Positions 33,669 to 42,530 of a stretch of DNA of 64,000 bases are shown here, one piece after another. The DNA lies in assembly GCA_002436415.1 (NCBI GenBank), contig DJMA01000011.1, forward strand, positions 1 through 64,000. Reading direction: 5' to 3'. This stretch comes from Bdellovibrionaceae bacterium UBA6502. Its GTDB lineage: Bacteria; Bdellovibrionota; Bdellovibrionia; Bdellovibrionales; UBA840. A program made the translations under genes and the position numbers. The notes beneath the pieces were generated by a model that was given only the letters and a program-made list of their open reading frames with translations, searched no databases and had not been told where the DNA came from. The number at the start of each line of letters is the position of its first letter. Within the stretch, counting starts at the first letter, position 1.

Positions 33669-34763
33669 ATGAAAAAAAAGATTAAACTTGTCATCAGCGA
33701 TATTCATCTAAGCCAGGGAATGACTCTAGAAAATGGAGTTACCAACCCACTTGAAGAATTCCATTATGATCAACAATTTGCAGAGTTTCTTCGATATTAC
33801 TCCATGGGTGAGTTTTCAGACCATGAAGTCGAGCTGGTGATCAACGGTGATTTTTTAAACTTCATCCAATTGGATTATCGCGGCCATTATTTGAATGTGA
33901 TCACCGAAAGCATCGATCTTTCCAAGTTAAAAAGAATTATAGCCGGCCACCCAGTGGTATTTGATGCTATGAGGGAATTTGCCTCTGTTGAAGGCCATAG
34001 CATCACTTATATCGTGGGAAATCATGACCAGGGCATGCTTTGGCCAGCCTGTAGAGATTTTTTAGACGATGTTCTATCTACGAGAGTAAGCTACAAAAAC
34101 ATTGCTTATTATTTTGATGGAGTTCACATAGAACATGGGCATATGCACGAGGCTGCCAATCGCCTAAACCCTAAAAAGTTTTTCCTAAAAAAAGATTTGG
34201 CCGAGCCTATTTTGAACCTGCCTTTTGGCTCTCATTTTTTCATTGAATTTGTGATGAAGATTAAGAGATTACATAACCCACACATTGATAAAATCCGTCC
34301 TTTGGGAAGTGCAATTAAGTGGTGGGTGGTTCAAGAGCCAATCAAGACGCTTAAAATCTTTTATTTTTTAGTAAAATATTTTTTCTTCAGTTTGTTTAAC
34401 CGTGACCCAAAGAGGGGCTGGAACTTTAAACAAATTCTAAAGATTTTCGTACAGAGAGCTGTGTTTCCCGACCTAAGTGGTGCGGCGAAAAAAATCCTCG
34501 CTGATAATCGAGTGAACATTGTTATTTTTGGTCATAGTCATGTTTATCAATATCGTCAGTATGGAGAAGACAAAGAGTATTTCAACACGGGAACTTGGAC
34601 CGAAGTTACTTCCCTTGAGTTATCATCCTTAGGAAAGTTCACTCGCTTAACCTATGTTTTTATTGAATATATGGGAAACGAAGAGGACGGCTACTTACCT
34701 AGGGCTAGGTTAAAAGAATGGCGTGGTTTTCATCGTATCGCTGAGGACGTTGTTGTTTCTTAA
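33669..34763 (+). CDS. Calcineurin-like metallophosphoesterase
   Basis: A di-metal phosphoesterase. The metal-site blocks appear in order: SDIHLS (residue 10), NGDFLNF (about 60), VGNHDQG (about 117), GH in HIEHGH (about 155) and FGHSH (about 290). The 364-residue size and the middle insertion resemble UDP-diacylglucosamine pyrophosphatase-like members, but the substrate is uncertain. It immediately follows the GGDEF gene with no gap, so it may act on a nucleotide or lipid linked to the same pathway. Confidence 0.85.
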   Translation: MKKKIKLVISDIHLSQGMTLENGVTNPLEEFHYDQQFAEFLRYYSMGEFSDHEVELVINGDFLNFIQLDYRGHYLNVITESIDLSKLKRIIAGHPVVFDAMREFASVEGHSITYIVGNHDQGMLWPACRDFLDDVLSTRVSYKNIAYYFDGVHIEHGHMHEAANRLNPKKFFLKKDLAEPILNLPFGSHFFIEFVMKIKRLHNPHIDKIRPLGSAIKWWVVQEPIKTLKIFYFLVKYFFFSLFNRDPKRGWNFKQILKIFVQRAVFPDLSGAAKKILADNRVNIVIFGHSHVYQYRQYGEDKEYFNTGTWTEVTSLELSSLGKFTRLTYVFIEYMGNEEDGYLPRARLKEWRGFHRIAEDVVVS

Positions 34764-34927
34764 AAAATGTCAAAACGATGGCTTATATTTTAGAATGAGT
34801 CATATTCTCACATTTACTGAAAAAAACTTTTTCATTTAATTTTTTAGGTAAATCTATACCCGACTTTTTGCTGTAACAAAATAGGATTGAGTTGTCCTTT
34901 CACAAAATATTTTGGATAATAGATCAT

Positions 34928-35857
34928 ATGTCTAGAGATGAAGATAATTTAGATAAAACCAGTATAGTACCTAGTGATACTTTTAAGATCAAGATGGCCA
35001 AGGTGGATGAAGCACCGCCATCGATTGTTCTTTTAATGGGCCCGATCAATCAAATTGGTAAGCAATGGCCGATCGTTGAAGGTAGTTACAAAATTGGAAG
35101 ATCTATCGAATCTGATATCTGTGTTGATGACAGAAGTGTAAGTAGAACTCACGCTCAAGTTATTTTAGAAGCAGGAAATGTTTACGTAGAAGATCTTGGT
35201 AGTTCAAATGGTACCGAAGTAAACGGTATTGAGTTAAGTGCTGGCCAAAGAATCGAGCTTACGGATAACTGCCAAGTTAAAACAGGTAATGTTATTTTTA
35301 AGTATTTAGAAAGAGGAAACATTGAAGCCGTATCTAATCAGGCTTCCTACGATCGTTCCCAAATCGACGGCTTAACGCAAATTTACAATAAACGTGCTTT
35401 CTTGGATAAAATTAGTGAAACCTTTAAGCGTGCCAAAATCATGGATATTCCACTTTGCTTGGTTGTTTTTGATTTGGATAAATTTAAGTCTGTAAACGAT
35501 ACTTATGGCCACCGTGCTGGTGACTTTGTTTTGAGTGAGCTTTCGAAATTGATCAAAAAACAACTTCGTCCCGGTGACTTTTTTGCTAGATATGGTGGAG
35601 AGGAATTTACTTTACTATTGGGTGGAACTGACATTAAAACTGCAATTGATGTAGCTGATCGTATTCGCGACTTGGTAGAGAAACATGTTTTTGCCTTTGA
35701 AGGCACTGAACTTCCTGTAACCGTTTCAATGGGTGTGAGTACAATCACCGAAAAAATCAATAATTGGGAAGAACTCTTTGAGATTGGTGACCAAGCCCTG
35801 TATAAATCAAAAGAAAATGGTAGAAATCAAGTCACCCACCTTCAAGATATCGAATAG
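34928..35857 (+). CDS. FHA-GGDEF diguanylate cyclase, DgcB-like
   Basis: An FHA domain (about residues 35-115: YKIGRSIESDICVDD, VSRTHAQV, SSNGTEVNG) is fused to a GGDEF domain (about 140-305) with ARYGGEEF and the I-site RPGD five residues before it. This is the layout of Bdellovibrio bacteriovorus DgcB, whose cyclase is activated when the FHA domain binds a phosphothreonine near its own N-terminus and which is needed for prey invasion. Here Thr11 lies in DKTSIV, a pTxxV context suited to FHA binding. A TTG at 34892 with AGGA upstream is the alternative start. Confidence 0.92.
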   Translation: MSRDEDNLDKTSIVPSDTFKIKMAKVDEAPPSIVLLMGPINQIGKQWPIVEGSYKIGRSIESDICVDDRSVSRTHAQVILEAGNVYVEDLGSSNGTEVNGIELSAGQRIELTDNCQVKTGNVIFKYLERGNIEAVSNQASYDRSQIDGLTQIYNKRAFLDKISETFKRAKIMDIPLCLVVFDLDKFKSVNDTYGHRAGDFVLSELSKLIKKQLRPGDFFARYGGEEFTLLLGGTDIKTAIDVADRIRDLVEKHVFAFEGTELPVTVSMGVSTITEKINNWEELFEIGDQALYKSKENGRNQVTHLQDIE

Positions 35858-36851
35858 TTTATTAGAAAACATCCAAGAGGTTTATTCTAACGAGTTTGCA
35901 TGCTCTTTGGAAAAAGATAAGTCTTTGGCAGAAGCCATTTCACGCACTCATGAATTTTACATTCAAAATCCGGAAGCAGAAAGCCCTTGGCAGGAGCAAT
36001 GGTTTCAGAAAGCCTATTTGGCCTACTATCTACCTTTGAATCATCTTCGTGCTAAAGGGGTTCTTCATAGGATTAAAAACTTGAAGGCATTTAAGGATAC
36101 GGAGTGCATTTTTGAATGGGGCTCAGGAAATGGTGCTTTTTCTTTAGCTGCTTTGGAATACAATGATAGCTTAAGTTTTCAGTTTGTAGAAAAAGGCAAA
36201 CAGGCCATCGCCCAACATAAGCTTTTACAAAGAGATATTAAAGACTCTTTTAAGAAAAAGGCGACTGATTTTCATAGAAGTAAAGATAGTGGTGGAGATC
36301 TCTTAAGCTTTTGTTATTCGTTGACGGAATCAGAGAGCTTACCTAGTTTTGTTTTTGATTTTGATCAAATTTTAATTTTAGAACCTTCCACAAATCAGGA
36401 TGGGAGGCGCTTAATGGGCTACCGAGAAGAATTGATTGAAGAAGGTTATGATGTTCTTGCGCCTTGTACCCATCAGCACACTTGCCCATTATTGAAAGAC
36501 TCAAAAAAAGATTGGTGCCATGATACATTTTTTGTGGAGTACCCTGATTACCTGAAAAACATTGAGTCAAAAATACCGATGAGATTAAGTAATCTTTCTG
36601 TTTCCTATCTTTACGTTAGCAAAGATTATAAAAACCCAAATCAAGGTAAGTTACGAGTTACAGGCAACACTTTGAAAGAGCGTGGAAAAGTTCGCCAGAT
36701 GGTTTGCCGTAGTGACGAACGAGAGTTTCTGACATGGTTCCCAAAGCGACAAGATGTTCCTTTTATTGGAAGAGGGGAGCTTGTAGAGTTGGCCGAAGGC
36801 TTTTCGAAAAAATCCAATGAAATACGTGGAGAGATTCAAGAAATTAAATGA
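35817..36851 (+). CDS. Rsm22-family (METTL17-like) ribosomal methyltransferase protein
   Basis: The Rsm22 family associates with the small ribosomal subunit and has a SAM-dependent methyltransferase fold. Visible parts are the SAM-site-like FEWGSGNGAFSLAAL (about 95), an ILEPS segment (about 185), and the cysteine cluster APCTHQHTCPLL followed by DWCHDTFF, the metal or Fe-S ligand block of the family. The start is uncertain: ATG at 35817 overlaps the DgcB-like gene by 41 bp, and an earlier TTG lies at 35778. The overlap suggests co-transcription with the cyclase. Confidence 0.8.
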   Translation: MVEIKSPTFKISNSLLENIQEVYSNEFACSLEKDKSLAEAISRTHEFYIQNPEAESPWQEQWFQKAYLAYYLPLNHLRAKGVLHRIKNLKAFKDTECIFEWGSGNGAFSLAALEYNDSLSFQFVEKGKQAIAQHKLLQRDIKDSFKKKATDFHRSKDSGGDLLSFCYSLTESESLPSFVFDFDQILILEPSTNQDGRRLMGYREELIEEGYDVLAPCTHQHTCPLLKDSKKDWCHDTFFVEYPDYLKNIESKIPMRLSNLSVSYLYVSKDYKNPNQGKLRVTGNTLKERGKVRQMVCRSDEREFLTWFPKRQDVPFIGRGELVELAEGFSKKSNEIRGEIQEIK

Positions 36852-37111
36852 CTTTTTGGTTTCATATTTCTTATATAAAAGCCTATCGACACTGGTTCTC
36901 TGAGGGAACCTATCTTGTGTTCGAGTTTTCCTCATTAGTGAATTTATGATTCCTGAAGTTCTATAAATTAAGATTTTTTCTATTATTTTGGAATCCTTTG
37001 GATAAGTTCTTCTGGGAAACTACCGTAAGTACCTAAAACTATTCGAAATCACAAAGAATCCTCAGTTGGTATTCATATTGCTCTGATCTGTCTCGATAAT
37101 TCGGAGGTTTA

Positions 37112-37117
37112 ATGTGA
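37112..37117 (+). promoter_or_regulatory. Start-stop element (ATGTGA) overlapping a GTG start
   Basis: GGAGG at 37103-37107 is followed 4 bases later by ATG and at once by TGA. The GTG start of the repeat-protein gene uses the last base of this ATG, 6 bases after the same ribosome-binding site. Initiation at ATG would give no product, so the element could lower expression. Confidence 0.4.
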
Positions 37118-38010
37118 AGTTTGTTATATCCTTAGTTCTGTTTTTTTCATGTCTTTCCCTGTTTGGAGAAAGTCAAAAGGCCGTTTGGCATTCCATTGAA
37201 ATAGTTGAAAAAGGCATTGAATTGAAGATGGTGAATCTATCTGATGAGGATTTGTTTTGCAACTTTGGTTATTTACTTCGACTTCAGGATCAATTCAGTG
37301 GTCTTGAATCTTATAAGAGATATGAAATTCGAAATTATAGTTTAAAAGCTCACGAAAATTTGGAATTAGTCACAGCATCAAGGCTGGTTACTAGAAACAC
37401 CTATCAAATTTTGGTTGCTGTAGAAAGCATTGAGAGTAGTTTTGCTTGTGAGAATAAAGCTTCAAGTATTGAATTGGACCGTAGTGGTATTGAGTCGGCA
37501 CTACGAAACTCACACTTTAACTATGCATGGAAACTCTATACCGGTTCTATGTTTAAAGACTCTATAAAGGTTGTGAACCTTAGTAATTCTTATTTTGATG
37601 ATCGAGTTGAGTTAAAGGCTTTCAACTTTAACCATATTGAAACGGATACGATTACACAAGCCTACAAAATGGGTAATGAAGTTAAGTCTTTAAAGTGTGG
37701 ATATATAAATTTTGAAAAGGCAACTGAGGTTTGTGGAATCAAAACTTATAAATTAGCGAGAGCAGAAGCATGTGGGGTTGAACTGTATTATGAAAGTAGG
37801 ACTAGTGCATGTGGTTGTCAAGATAGAGACAATAATGCCTTTCGATGTATTTCCGGCTGTGGCTGCAAAAAATGGTTCCTTTGTCGCCACCCAAGTCATG
37901 GAGTTCAGCTTTATAACTTTTGTAGACGCCCAGAGCATGGCGTTGAATCCTATAATACTTGTCGAGATAAATCCCACGGAGTTGAAAATGCAAAAATTTG
38001 TCAATTATAA
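37114..38010 (+). CDS. Exported protein with C-terminal Cys/His 13-residue repeats
   Basis: Starts at GTG with GGAGG 6 bases upstream. A signal peptide (residues 1-18, ending LSLFG) leads to a domain of about 185 residues without known family. Residues 207-296 are repeats with a 13-residue period: two with Cys-Gly (CGIKTYKLARAEA, CGVELYYESRTSA), a Cys-rich insert (CGCQ, CISGCGCKK), then three with His-Gly (HGVQLYNFCRRPE, HGVESYNTCRDKS, HGVENAKICQL). About a dozen cysteines and three histidines suggest disulfides or metal binding. It is first in the row leading to the toxin-like gene. The role is unknown. Confidence 0.8.
   Translation: MKFVISLVLFFSCLSLFGESQKAVWHSIEIVEKGIELKMVNLSDEDLFCNFGYLLRLQDQFSGLESYKRYEIRNYSLKAHENLELVTASRLVTRNTYQILVAVESIESSFACENKASSIELDRSGIESALRNSHFNYAWKLYTGSMFKDSIKVVNLSNSYFDDRVELKAFNFNHIETDTITQAYKMGNEVKSLKCGYINFEKATEVCGIKTYKLARAEACGVELYYESRTSACGCQDRDNNAFRCISGCGCKKWFLCRHPSHGVQLYNFCRRPEHGVESYNTCRDKSHGVENAKICQL
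37732..38001 (+). repeat. Coding 13-residue (39-bp) repeats, Cys/His-Gly-Val type
   Basis: At least five units of the form (C/H)GVxxYxxxRxxx, three in direct tandem at the 3' end. The DNA copies have diverged while the protein pattern is kept, which suggests selection rather than recent slippage. Confidence 0.75.
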
Positions 38011-38023
38011 GAGTAGTCTAATT

Positions 38024-38944
38024 ATGAAGTTTATTATACTAAGTTTGATTCCCTTTGCTAATGCTTCTGAATGTGAATCAGAAAATTCTTATGAATGTAG
38101 CCCTCTACAGAGTAGACCAGCAATTTGCAATGATATAGATCTTAAGCTTTGTCAAAAAGAAGAGTACGCAGTTCGGAGACTTAATTGTTTGAAGCGTTTA
38201 AAAGAGAAGCTTGATCTTTGTTATTCTACGATGGAAGAGAAAGGCTTCGAGAGAAAGAAAAACATTCGAGACTATCATCGAGAAAAACGCAATGAAATTA
38301 AACTTAAGGCAAACGCTCATGTTGAGCGAAACTATAAACAGGAAGTGCACTCTGCAATCAATCAACACGAAATAGATATGTTTGAAGAAGAGCATGTAAA
38401 AACAAGATTGTCTGAGCTACATTCTTATGTTCGCAGAGTTATCTTTTTTCGGTTAAATAAAATTTCGAATGATCTAGACCAAATTCTTAATCAATTACTT
38501 AATTCGAAAGTTTCTGAAGAAGAAAAGAAAAACCTACTTACGAAACTTAATATTCATACAAATTTTTTGAATTCGATGCCAGAGAATTATCAACTCAGAA
38601 AAAAAATGGTATTAGATAAGTTACAGAACGAGATTAGTCACAAAAACTATAAAGAATCTCTTCCTCTATTTGCAGAGGTGGATAAAGTTTTACATGAGAT
38701 TGATCCAATTGCTGAACAAACTCAAAAGTTGAAGTTAAAATTAAATCTTAGTTTGCTTACCAAAGCTGAACCTAATTCGAAAACAAGCCTTCAACTTTTA
38801 TTAGATAGAATTAAACGTCAAAAAGATTTAGTAGCGCAGGGACGAAAATCTAAAAGCTACGACAAGGTAATCCAATCTACATTGAGAATGTGTAGGCATT
38901 TGGGAGAAAAAGCCTATCAAAAGTGTAAGGCAGCTAGTTTATGA
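38024..38944 (+). CDS. Exported helical protein of unknown function
   Basis: The start at 38024 gives a signal peptide (MKFIILSLIPFANAS) and a mature protein of about 290 residues. The region just after the signal has several cysteines (CESENSYEC, CNDIDLKLC, then CLKRL and LDLC). The rest is a long helical region rich in Lys, Glu and Leu. The open frame extends upstream to 37772 through the preceding gene but has no ribosome-binding site there. The 3' end overlaps the toxin-like gene by ATGA. Possibly a partner or carrier of that protein. Confidence 0.7.
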   Translation: MKFIILSLIPFANASECESENSYECSPLQSRPAICNDIDLKLCQKEEYAVRRLNCLKRLKEKLDLCYSTMEEKGFERKKNIRDYHREKRNEIKLKANAHVERNYKQEVHSAINQHEIDMFEEEHVKTRLSELHSYVRRVIFFRLNKISNDLDQILNQLLNSKVSEEEKKNLLTKLNIHTNFLNSMPENYQLRKKMVLDKLQNEISHKNYKESLPLFAEVDKVLHEIDPIAEQTQKLKLKLNLSLLTKAEPNSKTSLQLLLDRIKRQKDLVAQGRKSKSYDKVIQSTLRMCRHLGEKAYQKCKAASL

Positions 38945-41139
38945 TAAAGAGTCTGATTTTATCCGTAGTATTGCTTTTGACTGTAAAAGTGGTTTATTCC
39001 AGCGAAAAAATTAATTTTGATATTTTATGTGAGTTAAAGTCCGAGCAAGGAAATTGTCGGATTCACAAGGGCAAAGCTGCTTTTACTACAATAAATAAGG
39101 TGAAGATCACCTCTAGGCAAGATCCCAAGTATTGCCGAGATGATGAGTGTTGGTGGATAGCTAAAATATCAGATAATAGCTTAAAAGTAGGTGCGAACCA
39201 CGTCAAATTCGAAGTAGCTACAGTTACAAAGTCAAAAAGTATAAAAGTAAAGCAGAGACTGAGCTTTTATCTGCGTGACAAAAAAGTGAAAGAAATTACC
39301 ACTAAAAGAAAAGGCCGTGCTTTAGATCGAAGGCAGTGGAGTTGGGATATGTCTCTCGAAGAAATATCCCCCAAACTAGCTCGGCAAGTTGACGATTTCG
39401 AACGAGAAATTTATTTTGCGAAAGAAGGTATTTATAATAAGTTATATGACATCAATTCGGAAATTGAAAGACTGAGCCGAGAAGAACAAGAAGCAACAGC
39501 GGCTTTAAATAAAGCTTTTAATGCAATCGCATCTAATATCACTGAAAATTTTAATGTTGATGATTTGAGGAAGTTAAATGTTGACTTGCAACGCTTTGAA
39601 AGTTTGAGGCAAAGAAAGCAAAGTCTAGTTAAAAACACTCGTTTGTTCCAGGCCAATAAAGCCTTACGCGATGACTATGTTACTCAGCGTGCGGCAGAGA
39701 TTGATGAAAAACTCCGTGAGTATGGTCTTAGATTAGAGCTAGCTTTTGATAAGCATGATCTAGATTTAAAGTTATTTGAAATAGCTCCAGAAGAAATGAA
39801 AACCCGATATGGGATTGAAGTCTCGACGCAAATATTAGAAATATCAAAACGTATTGATCAAGCGATCATCGATAAAAACTATAGTGATCTCAGAGCCACT
39901 TTAGATGATTGGATCGATTTGAAAGGCTTTCTGATTGAGTTTATCAGTTCTAAAAAAACCATATTAGGAGATAAAGTCTTAGTGGTAGAAGATTTTGCTC
40001 AGATCTCTGCAAAAATCAATAAATTGATAGACAAAGATAGATGGTACAACCCCAATCAATTTAGTCCAAATAGTAAGGCCTTGGTTGATCAGTTGATCGC
40101 AAATCAAGTTGAATCCGCCAATGCATTAAAACAAAATATGCAATTTGGAAGTTTAGCAGCGGGGGCTCAGCCTGAATTTGAAAAAGCTCTTTCCAAGTTA
40201 AATGATTTCAAGAACAAAAATATTGTCATAAGTGGTGATTATTTATTTGACGAGAAAAGGCGTGAAATTAAGAGGGAGATTATAAAAAATAGCATTACAG
40301 AGTTAAACTCGGCTTATGGAAGTTTCAAGCCCTTAAACTCACTTGTGTTGCTAGGCAATTTTTTGAATACAGCAGGTGAGATGATGGAGTTGGGTTTAGG
40401 CTTTGTACCCTATTTGTCAGCCGGCAAAGATTTTTATGAGGCCTATTCAGGTGAAAGTATTCGTGGAATAAAACTAGATTCTTTAAGTCGAGCCATTAGT
40501 GTGGTGGGAGTTGTTGCGGCGATTGCTTTAGGCCCCATCGGTTCTTCTAAGGTCGCGAAGGAAATGACGAGCAAAGGCTTTCATTGGTTGAAAAGTTTTT
40601 CAAAAAGATTTGAAGCAAATCATCTTAAGATTGGTCTAAAAGAGACAGAACTTGCGGAAAGTATCTTTAAAAGAGCGAGGGATTTGGGAGTTGATACAAA
40701 GCAGGGATTAAAGTACTATTCTCGTGTCCACTCAGTCCTTGAAACTCTACCTGCAGGATTAAAAGTCCATAGAATTCGCCCCGGAACTAGCCCGAAAATA
40801 GCAATTATCGGAAAAGACATGGAAGGCAATGTGTTGCCCGCGAGTCGATATTTGAAGGAGAAGGGGATAGAGGTGGAGGTTTTTCAAGATGAGGAATTGT
40901 GGAAAGAGTTTCGTGGTGAAGTAACAGCATTTAGAAGAAAAGTTGATGATACAAGAGCTCATCTACCAGTAGATAAAGTAATTAAAACAAGGTTCTACTC
41001 AGCTAATAAAAAATGGGCAGAAAAACTCGTAAGTGAAGGCTATATGGTTTTGGATTTTGGTCCCTCCAATAAGACTAGTAAGCTTGGAGAGTTTTATAAA
41101 ATCGAGTTATTAACATTATTTAATGACATAAAGGATTAG
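38941..41139 (+). CDS. Large exported polymorphic-toxin-like protein
   Basis: 732 residues. A Sec signal peptide (1-20, ending VVYSS) is followed by a small beta domain with Cys residues (about 22-110), a long coiled-coil region (about 140-440), a hydrophobic segment (about 480-535: GLGFVPYLSAGKDFYEAYSGE then VVGVVAAIALGPIGSSK) matching the pre-toxin TG type of linker, and a compact C-terminal domain (about 609-732) with KIAIIGKDMEGN and KKWAEKLVSEGYMVLDFG. The layout is that of a polymorphic toxin whose tip is the effector. It is coupled upstream (ATGA) and followed 8 bp later by a small cytoplasmic gene, the expected immunity position. The activity is not identifiable by eye. Confidence 0.75.
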   Translation: MIKSLILSVVLLLTVKVVYSSEKINFDILCELKSEQGNCRIHKGKAAFTTINKVKITSRQDPKYCRDDECWWIAKISDNSLKVGANHVKFEVATVTKSKSIKVKQRLSFYLRDKKVKEITTKRKGRALDRRQWSWDMSLEEISPKLARQVDDFEREIYFAKEGIYNKLYDINSEIERLSREEQEATAALNKAFNAIASNITENFNVDDLRKLNVDLQRFESLRQRKQSLVKNTRLFQANKALRDDYVTQRAAEIDEKLREYGLRLELAFDKHDLDLKLFEIAPEEMKTRYGIEVSTQILEISKRIDQAIIDKNYSDLRATLDDWIDLKGFLIEFISSKKTILGDKVLVVEDFAQISAKINKLIDKDRWYNPNQFSPNSKALVDQLIANQVESANALKQNMQFGSLAAGAQPEFEKALSKLNDFKNKNIVISGDYLFDEKRREIKREIIKNSITELNSAYGSFKPLNSLVLLGNFLNTAGEMMELGLGFVPYLSAGKDFYEAYSGESIRGIKLDSLSRAISVVGVVAAIALGPIGSSKVAKEMTSKGFHWLKSFSKRFEANHLKIGLKETELAESIFKRARDLGVDTKQGLKYYSRVHSVLETLPAGLKVHRIRPGTSPKIAIIGKDMEGNVLPASRYLKEKGIEVEVFQDEELWKEFRGEVTAFRRKVDDTRAHLPVDKVIKTRFYSANKKWAEKLVSEGYMVLDFGPSNKTSKLGEFYKIELLTLFNDIKD

Positions 41140-41147
41140 GAAGAACT

Positions 41148-41564
41148 ATGGAAACACAAGAAGAGAAATTGATATTTGAAAACTTTAGACTTTTGAAGGA
41201 GCTCGGGTATAGCCTTAGTGTGATTGAGGTGGTTAACCGCTTTAATAATGAAATCTTTCATCAACTAAATTTCGAAGCGAAAAGTAACTGTATAGAAGTA
41301 ATTTATTCCAATTATAGCAACGGCCAAGAGATTACTCTTAATATAACAAAGAAGGGTAAAAACAAAGTAATCATCCTAAGCGACCTTTGGATTCTGTTAA
41401 AAAAGGACCCGGATGAACTTTTAAGTACCCCAGGCGAATCACCAGAAGACTACATCAAGAGATTTTGTAAAATAGTAGAAGAGGTTTTTAGAGAGCATTT
41501 GATGGACACACTCACCGGTAAGGATTGGTTAGAGGTACCAATCAACTATGCTCCTTATAAATAG
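41148..41564 (+). CDS. Candidate immunity protein for the toxin-like gene
   Basis: A 138-residue soluble protein with no signal peptide or membrane helix, and an alpha/beta look (FRLLKELGYSLSVIEVV; beta run CIEVIYSNYSNGQEITLNITKKG; acidic helix SPEDYIKRFCKIVEEVF). It starts 8 bp after the toxin-like gene, and its ribosome-binding site AGGAAG overlaps that gene's stop region, so the two are made together. Position, size and acidity are those of an immunity protein; no family is recognised. Confidence 0.6.
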   Translation: METQEEKLIFENFRLLKELGYSLSVIEVVNRFNNEIFHQLNFEAKSNCIEVIYSNYSNGQEITLNITKKGKNKVIILSDLWILLKKDPDELLSTPGESPEDYIKRFCKIVEEVFREHLMDTLTGKDWLEVPINYAPYK

Positions 41565-41609
41565 TTAAGTGAGGAGACAGCAAAAGCTAACAAAAGGAAA
41601 GTATGCAAT

Positions 41610-41708
41610 TTGGCTTTGAAATTATTTGCTAGGTGTAAACAATATGAACAGGTCTGTAAATCCTTGAAACTTTTGGGATTGGATTTCTCACTTATAAAAA
41701 CTGTCTAA
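41610..41708 (+). pseudogene. Possible remnant of a second immunity gene
   Basis: A 32-codon TTG-started frame ends in LKLLGLDFSLIKTV. This resembles LLKELGYSLSVIEVV near the start of the adjacent candidate immunity protein. AAGGAAAG lies upstream. It could be the leftover of a duplicated immunity gene or chance. Confidence 0.2.
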
Positions 41709-41807
41709 ACTATGAAATGTCCAATGTTAGAAATCTAAAAAACATGTTCGCTAAGGCTTATTTCTATTATAATAGTCTCGACGCAAAGCTTTAAAGGGAT
41801 TTTTGAT

Positions 41808-42434
41808 ATGAAAAACAAATTAGTAATTTTAGCCTATCTTCTATTTGGCCATTTTGCCTTAGCACAGCCTTTATCCCTGGAGTCAGGAGTTTATCGAGTG
41901 AATTGTGTTCCTGATGAATATAGTTGTGAAGAAAAGGGATTTATTTGCGCTAAAGAGGATACTCTAAACTTTGATTTATATCAGACTGAAATTGGCAGTA
42001 GGGTTGAAAATTTAACTTTCTCCAATCATCCAATTGCTAAACTACAGATGCAAAGTGAGTACTTTGAGGCTGTTGTTAGTTTTCGTTTTATATCAGGGTT
42101 TTTTAAATGGAATTATGGTGCACACTTTAGGTTCACGGAATTGAATAAGCGCACAAATTTTAAAGCACTTTTAAATCGAGTGGCTTACACTTGTTCGATG
42201 TATAATAAGGAGTTTAGAAATCAATTGGCTTCATTCTTTGATGTTTTTGAGCAAGCTCCCTACATTGAAAACCGTTCTCATGAGGATAATTCTCTATTAG
42301 AGGAGAGTTGTGAAAGACTATCATCCTATGTGAAATCCAATCCGCATTATGCCTACGACTCTTATAGCCAAGACTTGGTGAGGCTTTATTCAAACCAATA
42401 TTGTTCTGCCGATTCATCACAAGAACAGATCTAA
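41808..42434 (+). CDS. Exported cysteine-containing protein of unknown function
   Basis: A signal peptide (residues 1-19, ending HFALA) precedes about 190 residues with six to eight cysteines spread as likely disulfides (NCVPDEYSCEEKGFIC at 32-47, then YTC, SCERL, QYC). The middle (50-120) looks beta-rich. AAGGGA lies upstream of the ATG. It lies downstream of the toxin-like locus and upstream of the ECF leader, with no clear membership in either. Confidence 0.65.
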   Translation: MKNKLVILAYLLFGHFALAQPLSLESGVYRVNCVPDEYSCEEKGFICAKEDTLNFDLYQTEIGSRVENLTFSNHPIAKLQMQSEYFEAVVSFRFISGFFKWNYGAHFRFTELNKRTNFKALLNRVAYTCSMYNKEFRNQLASFFDVFEQAPYIENRSHEDNSLLEESCERLSSYVKSNPHYAYDSYSQDLVRLYSNQYCSADSSQEQI

Positions 42435-42530
42435 ACATTTATCTAAAGAGACTTGAGCCGAGAAGGCTTTTCCATCTTTACTTACTTAGTAAATAAAAAT
42501 TACTTATATTATTAAACTCAATTCTACTAG

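Noticed and set aside
37772..38023. N-terminal extension of the exported helical protein through the repeat gene
   Set aside because: The added residues only mirror the repeat-coding DNA in another frame; the signal peptide starts at 38024.
41760..41800. CGACGCAAAGC preceded by CTATTATAATAG, again riboswitch-like
   Set aside because: The second half of the c-di-GMP-I fold is absent and the distance to the ATG leaves no room for it.
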